This document shows positions 30,840 to 41,910 of a stretch of DNA of 62,500 nucleotides, in pieces. The notes under the pieces are model-generated. The model was not told where the DNA came from and did no database searches. It saw nothing but the letters and a program-made list of their open reading frames with translations. Source of the stretch: Symbiodinium natans (Eukaryota; Sar; Dinophyceae; Suessiales; Symbiodiniaceae); contig CAJNDS010001735.1 in the NCBI GenBank assembly GCA_905221605.1, positions 1 through 62,500 on the forward strand. Reading direction: 5' to 3'. Position 1 is the stretch's first letter. Every line of letters begins with the position of its first letter. Made by a program: the position numbers and the translations under genes.

Positions 30840-31255
30840 ACCCAAATCTGAAACCTTAACTCCTATAACTCCTTTAAACTCCTAGCATATCCCCTACAAC
30901 TCCTATACCTCCTATAACTCCTGCAACCCCTACAACTCCTAGAACTCCTATAGCTACCCCCCAACTCCTTTTGAGAGGTTCATTTATGAGCCCACAAGAA
31001 GCGTATAACTGCCCCCTGCAACTCCTTTTGAGGGGTTCCTTTAAGAGCCCACAAGGAGCTGGTGATCTCCCTATAACTCCTATAACTAACTCAGACTAAC
31101 TCCTCCAATACTCCTATAGCTGCTATAACTCCTATAACTCCTTTTGAGGGGTTCCTTTAAGAACCCACAAGGAGCTGCTATAACTCCTATAGCTAACCCC
31201 TATAACTCCTTTTGAGAAGTTCCTGTAAGAGCCCGCAAGGAGCTGGTGATCTCCA
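30840..31255. repeat. CTCCTATAA repeat with four larger copies
   Basis: A CTCCTATAA-type short tandem repeat encloses four copies of a roughly 41-bp unit, AACTCCTTTTGAGGGGTTCC plus AAGAGCCCACAAGGAGCT, whose ends are inverted (AACTCCTTTT with ACAAGGAGCT). Copies start near 30965, 31019, 31136 and 31204. It adjoins the 3' end of the membrane-protein gene. Confidence 0.8.
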
Positions 31256-34200
31256 ACTCCAGCTGGGGATCTTGTAAGCCAGGACAGCCCCGCACCTTCA
31301 TCTCGACCACGAGCCTTGCTTAGGGCTTTTATGAGTTTTTTTATGGGGGTTTGTGGGGGTTAGGGTTTAGGGTTTGGGGTTTAGGGTTTAGGCTTTGGGG
31401 TTTGGGGTTTAGGGTTAATGGGGGTTATATCATAGTTCTATCGGGGTTTGTAGCGGTTGTATGATGGTTCTATTTGGGGTTATATGATAGTTGTATAGGG
31501 GTTTATAGGGGTTGTATGCTCGTGCTATGGGGGTTTATAGGGGTTGATAGTTGTACGGTTCTTAACTTTTAGGGTTACAACCTAAGCCCTTCTGAATGGC
31601 TGTTTGTTTTAAGGGGCCCTTGGGTTTGAGGTTTTGGGTTTCGGGTTTAGGGTTTAGGCCTCTCCGAGCTTACTTGCGGCCCTGGGGCGCTTGGATGGCG
31701 GGGTACACAACCGTCTCTGACATGTCGTTGCCAAAGAAGTCCGACAGAGCCTTTGGATAGGTGTCCCAGAAAACCTGGGTAGGCCAGGAGCCATACCATA
31801 ATAAGGGTACTTTTTTTCCGGGAATCTTGAGCCCCCCCCCCCCCCCCCCCAAAAAAAAGGGAAACGGGTACCACTGGGCTACCAAGAAACCTGCCAGCGG
31901 TCACCGGGCTCCTGATCAAGGCAGGCCACATCGTTCAGGGCCTCCCTCCCGCTCTTCAAGCAGGACTCAGTGCATCCACCGCGGATAACCTCAAGGTTCA
32001 ACTCTCTTGTCCCTGTAAGTCGCAGAAAGCATGCCCGAAGTTGAGCCCAACCAGCCACCACCAGAAACGGCACCATACCCTACACTATCCCTAAATTCTA
32101 AACCTTAAACCCTTAAAGACCCTTAACAACCCCAAACCCTAAGCCCTAAACCCCAAATCCTAAACCATAAACCGTAAACCCTAAACCGCTGCTTGTATCA
32201 CAACCACCCCGATACCTTGTGGAAGGGCTGGCTCTGTGGATCCGTACATCCGCAGGTCGCCCCGCAAACCATGCGAAGCAAGCGGGCTTCTGGCAAATCG
32301 CAGAGATGTCGCACCTGCAGACTACGCAAGGCAGGGCTGGGTTGATCTAGGGTTCTGGGTGTAGGTTCCAAAAATTCGAGGGCCAAAAGTAGCTCAGCAC
32401 AATGCCAAGGCCAAAGTAGAACCCCCCCAAAAAGTGGGCAAGGCAGGGGTGTGTGCCGCAGAACTGAGGCGAGGAAACGATTTCGAACACAGGACAAAGA
32501 ACCCGAAAGTGGGGATGAATCCTGAGCTTAGGGATGCTTGGGACCTCTTAAAGGGGTTTAGGGCTTAGGGTTAGGGTTGAGGGCAAGGGTTTAGGGTTTC
32601 AGGGTTCAGGGTCCAGGGTTTGGGGTTTAGGGTTTAGGGGTTTAGGGTTAGGGCTTAGGGTTTAGAAACTTCCCTGAACGCTGAAACCAAAACTTCCCCC
32701 AACTAAGCGCATGCCAACGGCCCCCCTCCGCCCCGGCAGACTCGCGTCAGTTTCCCGACCCAAAAGTGAAGGCAGGCCACATGAAGTAGGGTTTACATTC
32801 CTTGTATCCCCAAAAGGACACCCAATACATATACTCACCGATACTAAAAAGGAACCGTATAGGCACTCACCAATAACGGTAATATAAGCCCTCCTTCACA
32901 TCAGTTTTCACCCAGAAGCCTAAATCCCAAATCCTAAACCCCATACCCTAAACCGTAAAGCCTAAACCCTTAACCCTAAACCCTAAGCCCCAAACCCCAA
33001 ACCCTAAACCCTGAACCCAAAACCGACAACACACAAAAGAGCTTGCAGACCGAAGACGGCCCCTGGCGTCCACACTTCAAGAAAGTTTCTTCCTGGATTT
33101 CCTGAACCCTAAACCCTAAACCCTAAACCCCAAACCCTGAAGCCTAAACCCTAAACCCTAAACCCTAAACCCTAAACCCTAAACCCTAAACCCTCAAACC
33201 CCACACCCCAAACCCTAAACCCTAAACCCTAAAACCCAAACCCTGCCTCGCTGCAGTTTGAGATCTCGCGGAACTCCCCTAACATCGCCAGGGCCGTATG
33301 AAGCCGCGGGGTGACCAGACGCGCCATGAGTGGGTCCTTGTCAAGCTGCCTAATTTTAGAATTCCGTTTGTGTGTGTGTGTGTGTGTTTTTTTTTTTTTT
33401 TTGGGGGGGGGGGGGGGGGTGGATTTAGGGTTTAGGGTTTGAAGGGTTTCTAGGGTTTGTAGGAGTAGGATTTGTATGGTTGAGAGTTTAGGGTTTAGAC
33501 CCACTGTTCAGAAAACAACGCCATGAAAGTCAGTCCTGGTACAAGAAACCTCCCGGCTGCATGAAGTCTGTCTCTACGCAGGCTGTCCACTGCTCCTGGT
33601 CTGAGTGCATGTCATGGTTCTTCTGCGCTTCGAACTGAATCCTTGGGGACGAAATTTGAACCCTAAAAGGGTTGTTCACATATCTTAATAGGAATTAAAG
33701 TAGTATAGGGTATATGACCCCCAATTTTAGGGTTCATCTAGTCCCCAAGGATCTGGCCAGGCTGGAAGGAGATATAGTAGGAATTCTCCTCAGGGTTGCT
33801 GAACTTGTGGCGGCCCACGGCCCTCTCAATGACAGAGATCTCCGAGCCACGGCCGGAAGAGGTAGCCAAACCAGTCACCACCTCTAGACCCAGGAGTAAC
33901 CTAGGAATAACAAGGGTGCCCTTTTTGGTGTAAAGGCGATTGTAAGGGGAACCCCAACCCTAAAGAAAGGAAATAAGGGCCTACTTACTCCGGGTCCTAG
34001 CCACCTGCGTCTCAGCATTCTGAGCCAGCACGAAGGTTTGGATGCCCCCGCAGAGCTCATACTTTACTGCAGCCATGGTCTGTCCCAAGGGCTGTAGCAG
34101 CACAAGATACGGTATCAGCAGGGTACCCAGCAGCACAGCAAACAGAAAGACAGCCTCGGCTTGACTTCGGCGCCGGCTGTAGGTGACTCTGATAGGCTCC

Positions 34201-35606
34201 AGCTTCTTGACAGCCAGCTCTATGGAAATAGGTGTGAAGCCAGAGAAAAGCCATTCATCAACGTCGAGTATGGCATTGAGCGCCACGGCATTCAGCATCA
34301 AGTCCGTGATCGATGTGGTGCGAGCAAGCCACCGGATGCCAGCATAGAGGAGCACCGATGCAAGGGCAGCGCGGCTGCAGAATGCTGCCAGGAGCATCTG
34401 GAAGCGAACCCATGAGAGTTTGCAAACTCTGTTCTCATGATACACCGTGGTTTGGGCCCGAGGCAGACTCGAGATGGCTTCCATGGACAGCAGGATACTC
34501 CTGAACTCTTTGTACACACAGAGGCTCCAGAGAAGTATGCACAGCACACACAGCAGGATGCCAGGCTGGAAGAACTGCGGCTCGAAGTCTTGGGTGCCTA
34601 GACCAAGGAAGCTGTTGATATTGTTGACTAAAGTTGCCTGCACGGTAGACAGTATCAGGGCTCCGTCCGCGCTGCAAACGCGAGTCGCCAGACTCGTCTG
34701 CGAAAGATCCATGTACTTGTAATCATGGGCGATTCCATCTCGCCAGCGCTGGGCGGCCTGAATCTCCTCCTCAAAACCTGCACCTTGGTAGCGCAGTAAA
34801 AAATATTAAAGAAAGGACGCCCTGTTTGGGGGTTGGTTACTTTATAAGGGAATCTTGAACCCAAAAAAAGCAAAAGGGTACCACTGGGCTACCAGGGAAC
34901 CCATGAAACTGGGTCCCAGGATAACGTACGCGAACATGATCTGCATGCCCAGGTTTATCAGAAGCAGCAGCAGCGCGAAGGTGACATCCAGCGCGCTTGC
35001 GGACGTCAAGCCCAGAATGACCGGAAAGGTCCAGGCACTCTCACCCAAGTAGATCTCACCCACTTCGTCTGGGTCTTGAGTTGAATCCTGATCTCCCCCT
35101 CCTTCCGGGGCCGTCACCCCCAAACCTTGGGGACGAAAGGAAACCTAAAATTGGGGTCATATACCCTATATTACTATAATTCCTAGAAAGGCTATACGAA
35201 CCCTAAGCCCTTTTAGGGTTCAAATTTCGTCCCCAAGGAACAAATACCATCCTCCGTCTTGCTTGCTCCGGGTAAGCTCTCCTCCTTCTTGTTGCAGCCC
35301 TCTCCCTGGAGTTGCAGCTCCATAGCCTTGAGGCGCGCCGCGAATTCCCTGAACTCCTCGCGCAGCTGCTCCCGAAGGAGCTCGAACTCCCGCTGCAGGG
35401 CATGGAGATCAGGCGAGAGCTCGGGGGAGGGCATCTCCTGGCTGGCTACACTAGGAGGGCGCTCTGAAAACCCTCGGAAAACATCTTCCGAAATATGGTC
35501 CTTCTAACCCCCAGAAGGGAGAGCATAGAAGCATGGAATATCCCAAGGGGTATTTACCCAGGCAAAATCTGAAACAGTTTGTTTGGGATGTCGAGAGGGT
35601 AGGTGG
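31225..35606 (-). CDS. Dinoflagellate polytopic membrane protein
   Basis: Minus-strand exons join in phase: 35558-35606, 35233-35437, 34901-35125, 34005-34777, 33745-33881, 33536-33641, 32216-32314, 31891-32079, 31674-31774 and about 31225-31314. The N-terminus has a coiled coil (LHALQREFELLREQLREEF). At least four hydrophobic spans follow, such as PGILLCVLCILLWSLCVYKE and AVFLFAVLLGTLLIPYLVLL, with DVDEWLF between them. The C-terminal part has Cys-rich modules (RMVCGATCGCTDPQSQPFHK; GGCTESCLKSGREALNDVAC). I know this combination as a large dinoflagellate family without assigned function; a channel or receptor role would be guesswork. Six introns of 103-123 bp are introners (families K, C, A, B, C, A); another is a 136-bp degenerate telomeric stretch. 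The intron after 33536 would need a GA donor. A further 5' exon may lie near 35670-35775. Confidence 0.82.
31775..31890 (-). mobile_element. Introner intron, family A
   Basis: On the minus strand it runs GTTTCTTGGTAGCCCAGTGG to CTACCCAG and separates codons for EPGDRWQ and VFWDTYPKALSDFFGNDM with phase kept. It carries C18-A8 tracts in plus orientation. Inverted ends are CTTGGTAGCCCAG and CTGGGTAGGCCAG. Confidence 0.85.
33365..33419. repeat. GT microsatellite with polyT and polyG
   Basis: (GT)n, then T16, then about 18 G, in the 1.2-kb intron of the membrane-protein gene. Confidence 0.9.
33642..33744 (-). mobile_element. Introner intron, family C
   Basis: Inverted ends CCTTGGGGAC and GTCCCCAAGG overlap the exon edges. 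Frame demands removal of the segment starting GGACTAGATG and ending CCCCAAG (minus strand), joining QPGQILG to IQFEAQKNHDMHS. The donor is therefore GG or, with a shifted junction, GA, not GT. Confidence 0.85.
33882..34004 (-). mobile_element. Introner intron, family B
   Basis: GTGGCTAGGACCCGGAGTAA to GTTACTCCTGGGTCTAGAG, GT-AG, with inverted ends CTAGGACCCGGAGTAA and TTACTCCTGGGTCTAG. The flanking exons join in phase 0. A second copy is at 18345-18440. Confidence 0.88.
34778..34900 (-). mobile_element. Introner intron, family A
   Basis: It starts GTTCCCTGGTAGCCCAGTGG and ends TGCGCTACCAAGGTGCAG, GT-AG. Inverted ends are CCTGGTAGCCCAGT and ACTGCGCTACCAAGG. Removal joins GPSFMG to FEEEIQAAQRWRDG in phase 1. 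Confidence 0.88.
35126..35232 (-). mobile_element. Introner intron, family C
   Basis: Ends match 33642-33744 (GGACGAAATTTGAACCC to TTTCGTCCCCAAG on the minus strand). Frame again requires removal of GGAC...CAAG, here at phase 1. It therefore supports the same unusual boundary as the other family C intron. Confidence 0.85.
35438..35557 (-). mobile_element. Introner intron, family K
   Basis: This 120-bp GT-AG intron runs from GTAAATACCCCTTGGGATAT to CCTAGTGTAGCCAGCCAG and joins SDFAW to EMPSPELSPD in phase 0. It shares its interior with the other K copies. Confidence 0.7.
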
Positions 35607-35805
35607 CTACAGAGCAGGAAACCCTAAACATTAAACCCTAAACCCTAAACCCTCAATTCAACCGAAATCCCTGTTTCAACGCAGGCAGCCTTTTTTCAGC
35701 CGAAAAGCTGCAGGATTCAGCGGCTTTGCGAGCGGTCTCCGCGCTTTTGAACTTGAAGGGGGTCGGGGGCCTATATCGAGCTTCGAGTTGAGGGTTTCGG
35801 TTTGG

Positions 35806-36038
35806 GGGTTTAGGGTTTAGGGTTTAGGGTTTAGGGTTTAGGGTTTAGGGTTTAGGGTTAAGGGTTAAGGGTTAAGGGTTAAGGGTTTAGGGTTTAGGGT
35901 TTAGGTTTTAGGGTTTAGGGTTTAGGGTTTAGGGTTTAGGGTTTAGGGTTTAGGGTTTAGGGTTTAGGGTTTAGGGTTTAGGGTTTAGGGTTTAGGGTTT
36001 AGGGTTTAGGGTTTAGGGTTTAGGGTTTAGGGTTTAGG
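35806..36038 (+). repeat. TTTAGGG array
   Basis: About 33 heptamers with an inner block of four TTAAGGG units. It lies 5' of the membrane-protein gene. Confidence 0.95.
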
Positions 36039-36287
36039 GTCGCTTTGTTTCTTGCTGTGTTGGTGGCTTCAGGGCTTTGTAGGGCTTCCACGCAGCACCG
36101 TTTTGGGGGAGCAGATGGCTCTAGTTAATCCTGTGAAGAAAAGGAACTATAAAAGGACCTGCATTGGAGCAAACCTCTACAACCCCTGAACCCTAAACCC
36201 CTAAACCCTCTGCCCCATACCCTAAACCGTATGCACCCTAAACCCCTAAACTGCCCTGAGCACTAAAACCCTAAACCCTAAGCCCTA

Positions 36288-36384
36288 AGCCCTAAACCCT
36301 AAACCCTAAACCCTAAACCCTAAACCCTAAACCCTAAACCCTAAACCCTAAACCCTAAACCCTAAACCCTAAACCCTAACCCTA
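36288..36384 (-). repeat. CCCTAAA array
   Basis: About thirteen heptamers after a few degenerate units, facing opposite to the 35806-36038 array. Confidence 0.95.
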
Positions 36385-36413
36385 AGTAGAACATGCCGTA
36401 AACCCTCCTATTT

Positions 36414-36946
36414 GCCTTTGCCGAGGAGCCCATGGTGCCGGTGGAGGTCGCGAAGGTGGGAGGCAGCGCTGCCTCCCAAGACCTCGGTCCGCCGCTCTGT
36501 TGGGGCGGAGGGATTTTATTTTGGGTTTAGGGTTTAGGGTTTAGGGTTTAGGGTTTAGGGTTTAGGGTTTAGGGTTTAGGGTTTAGGGTTTAGGGTTTAG
36601 GGTTTAGGGTTTAGGGTTTAGGGTTTAGGGTTTAGGGGTGGGGGGGGGGGGGGCTGGGCTTTATAATCGGGTTTGGGGTTTAGGGTTTGGGGCATTGGGG
36701 CTTTGAGGGTGTAGAGTCTCGAGGATCTTAGAAGCCGGTGTTTAGGGGATTTCGGGGTTCCAGAAACCCTGGCTCCCCCCCCCCCCCAAAAAAAAAAAAC
36801 CTAAACCCTAACCTAAACCCTAAACCCTAAACCCGATACCCTAAACCCTAAACATGGCCCGGAGCCCTCGACAAACTCTCCCTGGATGGGACCTGCTCCC
36901 GCGTCTTCAGGTGCCAGAGCGGATAGGACACGACCTGATCTTCTAG
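36414..36946 (+). CDS. Candidate exons, function unknown
   Basis: 36417-36512 is open with strong G/C at third positions (FAEEPMVPVEVAKVGGSAAS). 36854-36946 opens with ATG after telomeric sequence (MARSPRQTLPGWDLLPRLQ, then GTGCC). The array at 36525-36637 and a G/C tract lie between them. They are not linked by phase. Confidence 0.3.
36525..36637 (+). repeat. TTTAGGG array
   Basis: Sixteen perfect heptamers followed by a G12 run. Confidence 0.95.
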
Positions 36947-37137
36947 GAGTTTGGGGGTTCAGGGTTTAGGGTTTAGGGTAACCCAAAACCCTAAACTGTG
37001 GGGAGGGGTTGGGCTTCTTGGGTTAAGGAGGGCTTTTCGGGTGGGGGTGAAAAGCAGTCTGGGGGCTTTGGGCGGGGGGGGTTGCGGCTGAGAGGGTTAC
37101 GGCTTTAGGGCTTAGGTTCTACCGGGCCTTCAGGACT

Positions 37138-37409
37138 CTAAACCCTAAACCCTAAACCCTAAACCCTAAACCCTAAACCCTAAACCCTAAACCCTAAACC
37201 CTAAACCCTAAACCCTAAACCCTAAACCCTAAACCCTAAACCCTAAACCCTAAACCCTAAACCCTAAACCCTAAACCCTAACCTAAACCCTAAACCCTAA
37301 ACCCTAAACCCTAAACCCTAAACCCTAAACCCTAAACCCTAAACCCTAAACCCTAAACCCTAAACCCTAAACCCTAAACCCTAAACCCTAAACCCTAAAC
37401 CCTAAACCC
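37138..37409 (-). repeat. Longest CCCTAAA array
   Basis: About 38 heptamers with only one shortened unit (CCTAAAC near 37280). This is the longest and one of the most homogeneous arrays in the window. Confidence 0.95.
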
Positions 37410-37419
37410 TAGCTAGAAT

Positions 37420-37760
37420 TGTAGGGCAGCATCCTCCAAGAGGACCCAGACCGGTAGGGCTTTGCCACGACTTGGAGCTTCTGTGTTCCGAGCCTCAAGG
37501 GCCTAGGTTCTCAAGGAGTCGCCTAAAGAGGTTTTACGTTCCAGGGTTTAGGGTTGGAGGGTCGAGGGGGCTTCAGGGGTTATAAGCTTTGGGCTTCTAG
37601 GGTTCAGATCCCTCTCAAACACCACCCACAAAACAAAAACTACCCCAAAACCCTCAGAGTTAAGGTTTGGCGCTGGGCCCGAAGGCCAGGGTTTAGGGTG
37701 CCCTCGATGCCTTGAGCCTCCAAAACTCTAAGCTGAGGCTGCCGGCAGCCAGCGCTATAT
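37420..37760 (+). CDS. Candidate exons, function unknown
   Basis: 37420-37545 after GGGCAG is open for 42 codons (contains PVGLCHDLELLCSEPQGPRF). 37606-37692 after GTTCAG is open (HHPQNKNYPKTLRVKVWRWA). A short block ending CAG/GTGACC lies near 37748-37770. No domain is recognised. Confidence 0.3.
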
Positions 37761-37849
37761 CCACTGCGCAGGTGACCTGGGGAGGGCCGGGAGGGTTCAA
37801 GGTTTAGGGTTGAGGGATATGGGGGTTTACGAAAATATGGGGACTCCTA

Positions 37850-38160
37850 ATCTAGACCCAAATTGTAGGATTCCCTCCCCAACAAGGTACCCCGAATTTC
37901 GGAAATTTCCAGATGCTGACCTCAACTTACATTACACTGACACTTGACGAAGGAGGACCATGAACAAAATGCGACTCCGGAATCGGAATTTTGGTCATCT
38001 TCTGCACATTCATCTTCGATGCTGTTGGCTATAATACGACGTACAATATTGTAGTCCAATAGAACCATATAATTTCATAAAACGTATATTCACATAATCA
38101 AATCAGATAATAAGATAATCACTAGTATTATATAGTAATGTACCAACAGACTTTAACCCG
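37850..38160. other. AT-rich island
   Basis: The segment is clearly richer in A and T than its surroundings (for example the TATAATTTCATAAAACG and AATCAGATAATAAGATAATC stretches) and holds no telomeric repeats. No gene was recognised. Confidence 0.6.
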
Positions 38161-38475
38161 CACCCTCCACCCTGAAACCCACACCCAACCCGAAGGACCA
38201 GTGAAAGCACCGCCTCGGCTTGACTGGGGCACCGGCGCCGCAAACACGTGCTAAGTCTAAGCCTCGCGAAGCTTTCGGGACTCAGAGACTACGAGTTTAG
38301 GCTTAGGGGCCAGGTTGTACAGTCTAAGCTTTGAGATTCAGGACGTTTCGGGTTCTAGGGTTGTTGAATCAGACAGCTGCATTGCACTGGACGCATGGGT
38401 TGCGTAAGATGTCGGCTTTTCTAGGGGGTTTAGGGTTTATCCCACATTGGGGCTCATCAAAATCATGGAGGCTCT

Positions 38476-39106
38476 ATGACTGAATATTCCCCTATACGTT
38501 ATGACGCCAAACAGGACCCCGAGAAACACCCCACATCTTGTCTTTCTCCGACCGGTGAGGCGTGCCGCGCGGAGAAAGAGGCTGAGCGCCCTGCTTTCCC
38601 AGTTCTGCTGCACCTCTGCCTGGCAGCACCCCCCCCCCCCCCCCCCATGTTAGGATCCCCTGCTGTGGTTTCGACTGTTGTTCCCCGAACCCAAACCGAC
38701 CCCCACAAACGTGTGTGAGAATTCCAGTGTGATCACCAAGGATTTCATTGGGGTTTAAGTTTGATTCGGCTTCAGGTATAGCCAACAAGAACACTTGAAT
38801 TTTGAAGCGATTACGTGCAAAACCCTCAAGCACAACGCCTGCAAGCCTGAAGCAAATCATGAACCAACACGGCCCCAGATCCCAAACCTAAACCCCAACC
38901 CCCGCCAGCCCCGAAAAACTGCCACCCTGAAACGCTACAAACATACCAAGAGAACCGCCCAAAGCCCCAAAGTGTCCCCCTCCCCCCACTCCCCAAAAAA
39001 CATGTCACCCCCCCCCCCCGCCCCCCGCCCCAAAGAACACCTCACCCTGTCAGCCCGATGGGTCCCCCACCAACACCCCCCAGCTCAAATCCTGGTACCT
39101 GCCTGA
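38476..39106 (+). CDS. Candidate ORFs, uncertain
   Basis: 38476-38718 is an 80-codon plus-strand frame (EYSPIRYDAKQDPEKHPTSC) broken by a polyC tract. 38795-39106 is a 103-codon frame rich in Pro and Lys (KTLKHNACKPEANHEPTRPQ). The minus strand is also open across the first. They may be exons or chance. Confidence 0.22.
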
Positions 39107-39983
39107 CGTCCACTCCTCTTGACAAGGAAGGGCGCGGCTGCAGACATCTACCTCCCAAACCCTAAACCCTAAACCCTAAACCCTAAACCCCAAACCCCAA
39201 ACCCCAAACCCCAAACCCCAAACCCCAAACCCTAAACCAGCCTAAACCCTAAACCCTGAAGGGTTTTGGGCTTAGGGTTGATGGTTTAGGGTTTAGGGAA
39301 ACCCCTGAACCCTAAACCCTCAACCCAAACCTTACCCCGAAACCTTGCATCCTCAATCCTATGCCCAGCACAAAACCGCACCCAGGTTCGAAGTGAGGAT
39401 GGTTCAGTGTTCTTGCCCTAAACCCTAAACCCTGAACCCTAAGTCCTAAACCCTAACTCCTAAACCCAAACCACCCTGCACCCTAAACCCTAGCCCTAAA
39501 CCCTAGACCCTAAACCCCAAGCCCCTCGGCTCCCACCGCTTTCGGTTCCGTGCCTCTTCGAGGAGCGCCCGTGAAGAGGGCCATAGGCAGGTCCATTGTT
39601 GTGAGGGTTTAGGGTTTAGGGTTTAGGGTTTAGGGTCTAGGGTCTAGGGTCTGGGTTTAGGGTCCAGGGTTTAGGGTTCAGGGTGTAGGGTTAAGAGGGT
39701 TCTAGGGTTTATAGGGTTCAGGGTTTGCCGCCACCGTAGAGGGTTCCGAGCGTTGGGGAGCGCCCAGAGGGACTGAGGATTTGATCTAAACCCTAAACCC
39801 TAAACCCAAAACCCAAGAAAACTCTAAACGCTAAGCCTAAACCCTAAACCCTAAACACTGAAGTCTCCAGGGTTCAGGCTTCTAGGGTGTAGGGTTGGAT
39901 GGCTGATGGGCTCTCGCCCTGGGTTCCAGTTTCAAGTGCGGGTGTGGGGTTCAGGATTTAGGATTTAGGGTATCGGGTTTAGG

Positions 39984-40150
39984 GTTTCGGTTTAGGGTTT
40001 AGGGTTTAGGGTTTAGGGTTTAGGGTTTAGGGTTTAGGGTTTAGGGTTTAGGGTTTAGGGTTTAGGGTTTAGGGTTTAGGGTTTAGGGTTTAGGGTTTAG
40101 GGTTTAGGATTTAGGGTTTAGGGTTTAGGGTTTAGGGTTTAGGGTTTAGG
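39984..40150 (+). repeat. TTTAGGG array
   Basis: About 24 heptamers with one TTTAGGA unit. Confidence 0.95.
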
Positions 40151-40199
40151 GTTATGGTTTCGGGCTTAAGGGCTTAGGGAAACCTTCTGCCGGTGACAG

Positions 40200-40947
40200 A
40201 GGTGCTTCGAGAGAGTCAGGCTCGGAGCTGCTCAGTGCTTTCATCAGGCGTTTTGGCTTCAAGGGGCGTAGATAAGGGAACCCAGGCCCCAAAACAAGTG
40301 TTTTTTTAGGGTTTAGGGTTTAGGGTTTAGGGTTTAGGGTTTAGGGTTTAGGGGCCTGCTCTGGGTCCTGGAATCCTAGCAGCAGCTTCGAGAACGCAGC
40401 CTCTGGATTTGTAAGCGAAGCCTCTGAATCCTAACGTCCACACCACCCCGCCTATACCCTTCAACCCGCCCAAACCCCAGCAATAAATGCCTAGAACCCA
40501 ATCCTTAACACCGAAACTCTAAGCTCCGCAGCTAAGCCCGAAGCATCCCAAATCGGCAAAAACCTACAGTCAAAATCCAACCCTCTAAAGTTTAGGGTTT
40601 AGGGTTTAGGGTTTAGGGTTTAGGGTTCCCAAGCCTCCACAAAACCCATACTTCCAACACCTGAACCCAACCAGCGATGGCAACAGGTGCAACCTCTCAC
40701 CCATTCAAGGGGTCTCCTGCCTACCCTGAAACCCTGCAAGAGGCTTCGGGTTTAGTGTTTAGGGTTTAGGGTTTAGGGTTTAGGGTTTAGGGTTTAGGGT
40801 TTAGGTATGAGTTCAGCGTTTTGGGGGCTTCATTCGAGTTTACTTGCGCCCGAACCCCACAAGTTGGGGATGGAAGCAAGGAAGTCGAAGCTGGCGGGGT
40901 GCGGCGCGCTGGTTCCTCACCGAGCACACCTTGACCTGGGTGGTCAA
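40200..40947. CDS. Candidate exons, strand uncertain
   Basis: Open blocks with AG acceptors lie at 40200-40275, 40379-40410 (before GTAAGCG), 40669-40748 (MATGATSHPFKGSPAYPETL) and 40813-40947. The last is open on plus for 45 codons (RVYLRPNPTSWGWKQGSRSW) but also on minus between CACCCAG and GTAAAC (VKVCSVRNQRAAPRQLRL). Confidence 0.28.
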
Positions 40948-41218
40948 ACCCTAAACCCTAAAAGCTAGGGCTTGCCTCTCGTTCTGACGTGTGTGTCTTA
41001 GGGTTTCGGGTTTGGGGTTCAGGGTCTAGGGTTCAGGGTTTCATGTACTTGTAGATTGCTGCAGATTGCCCTTGTTGGGGTCTCTATTACAGGCAAACTC
41101 CTTGGGGTTCATGCCCTCCGCGGGTTCGGGCATTAGGGTTTCAGGTTTAAGACCAAGATGGTGCTTCTTGCAAGCAGGATGGCCCGTGGAGACAGGAAAC
41201 AAATTCTAAGAATGTAGA

Positions 41219-41287
41219 CCCTAAACCCTAAACCCTAAACCCTAAACCCTAAACCCTAAACCCTAAACCCTAAACCCTAAACCCTAA
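41219..41287 (-). repeat. CCCTAAA array
   Basis: Ten heptamers. Confidence 0.95.
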
Positions 41288-41514
41288 AGTTGTAAGGTAA
41301 CCCTGCACTCTCAAGCAAAAAGCTTCCTCAACCGCTTGGCGTGTGTCCGAGGGAACTATGGCTTGGGAACGAAGGTGGTTGGGCTTATACTAGCCATGTG
41401 CCACGAACCTACTCGACTCGTAAAAAAAACACCGCAAACACGAAATACCCCCCCCCCCAGATACCCAATTCCCAACCCGAAAAACCCTAAACCTTAAGCC
41501 TTGAACCCTGAACC

Positions 41515-41910
41515 CAGAAACAATCAACAACACAGCACTTTTATTTTCAGCCGAGGCTTTGGCGCGAGGTGATCTACGGCTGTCGTCGACTTCGCCAGAG
41601 GCTCCTGATGAGTCCTGCTGTCTTCTCAGCTTCCCAGGCTTCGGGCTTAGGGTGCGCTGGCCACTCAGCAGGTTCACATGGCGCAGCATGACCCTGAAAC
41701 CCCAAGACCTAAACCTAGCCCTAAACCCTAAACCCTAAACCCTAAACCCTAAACCCTAAACCCTAAACCCTAAACCCTAAACTAAGCCCACATGCCCCAA
41801 CTTTCTCTGAAGAACTGGGGCGCCAGGCTTCCCAAACACAAAGGTTGTTGTCGCAGAAGTTCTGGCGCAGGGCTCCGAAACACAGGCACACGAGTACGAG
41901 CATCACTATT
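41515..41910 (-). CDS. Candidate minus-strand exons
   Basis: 41795-41905 reads as a hydrophobic then Cys-containing stretch (IVMLVLVCLCFGALRQNF, CDNNLCVWEAWRPSSSE). 41515-41694 after TTTCAG reads LLSGQRTLSPKPGKLRRQQD and SSGASGEVDDSRRSPRAK. A CCCTAAA array at 41719-41781 would be the intron. The plus strand is also open over the second block, so this is tentative. Confidence 0.33.
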
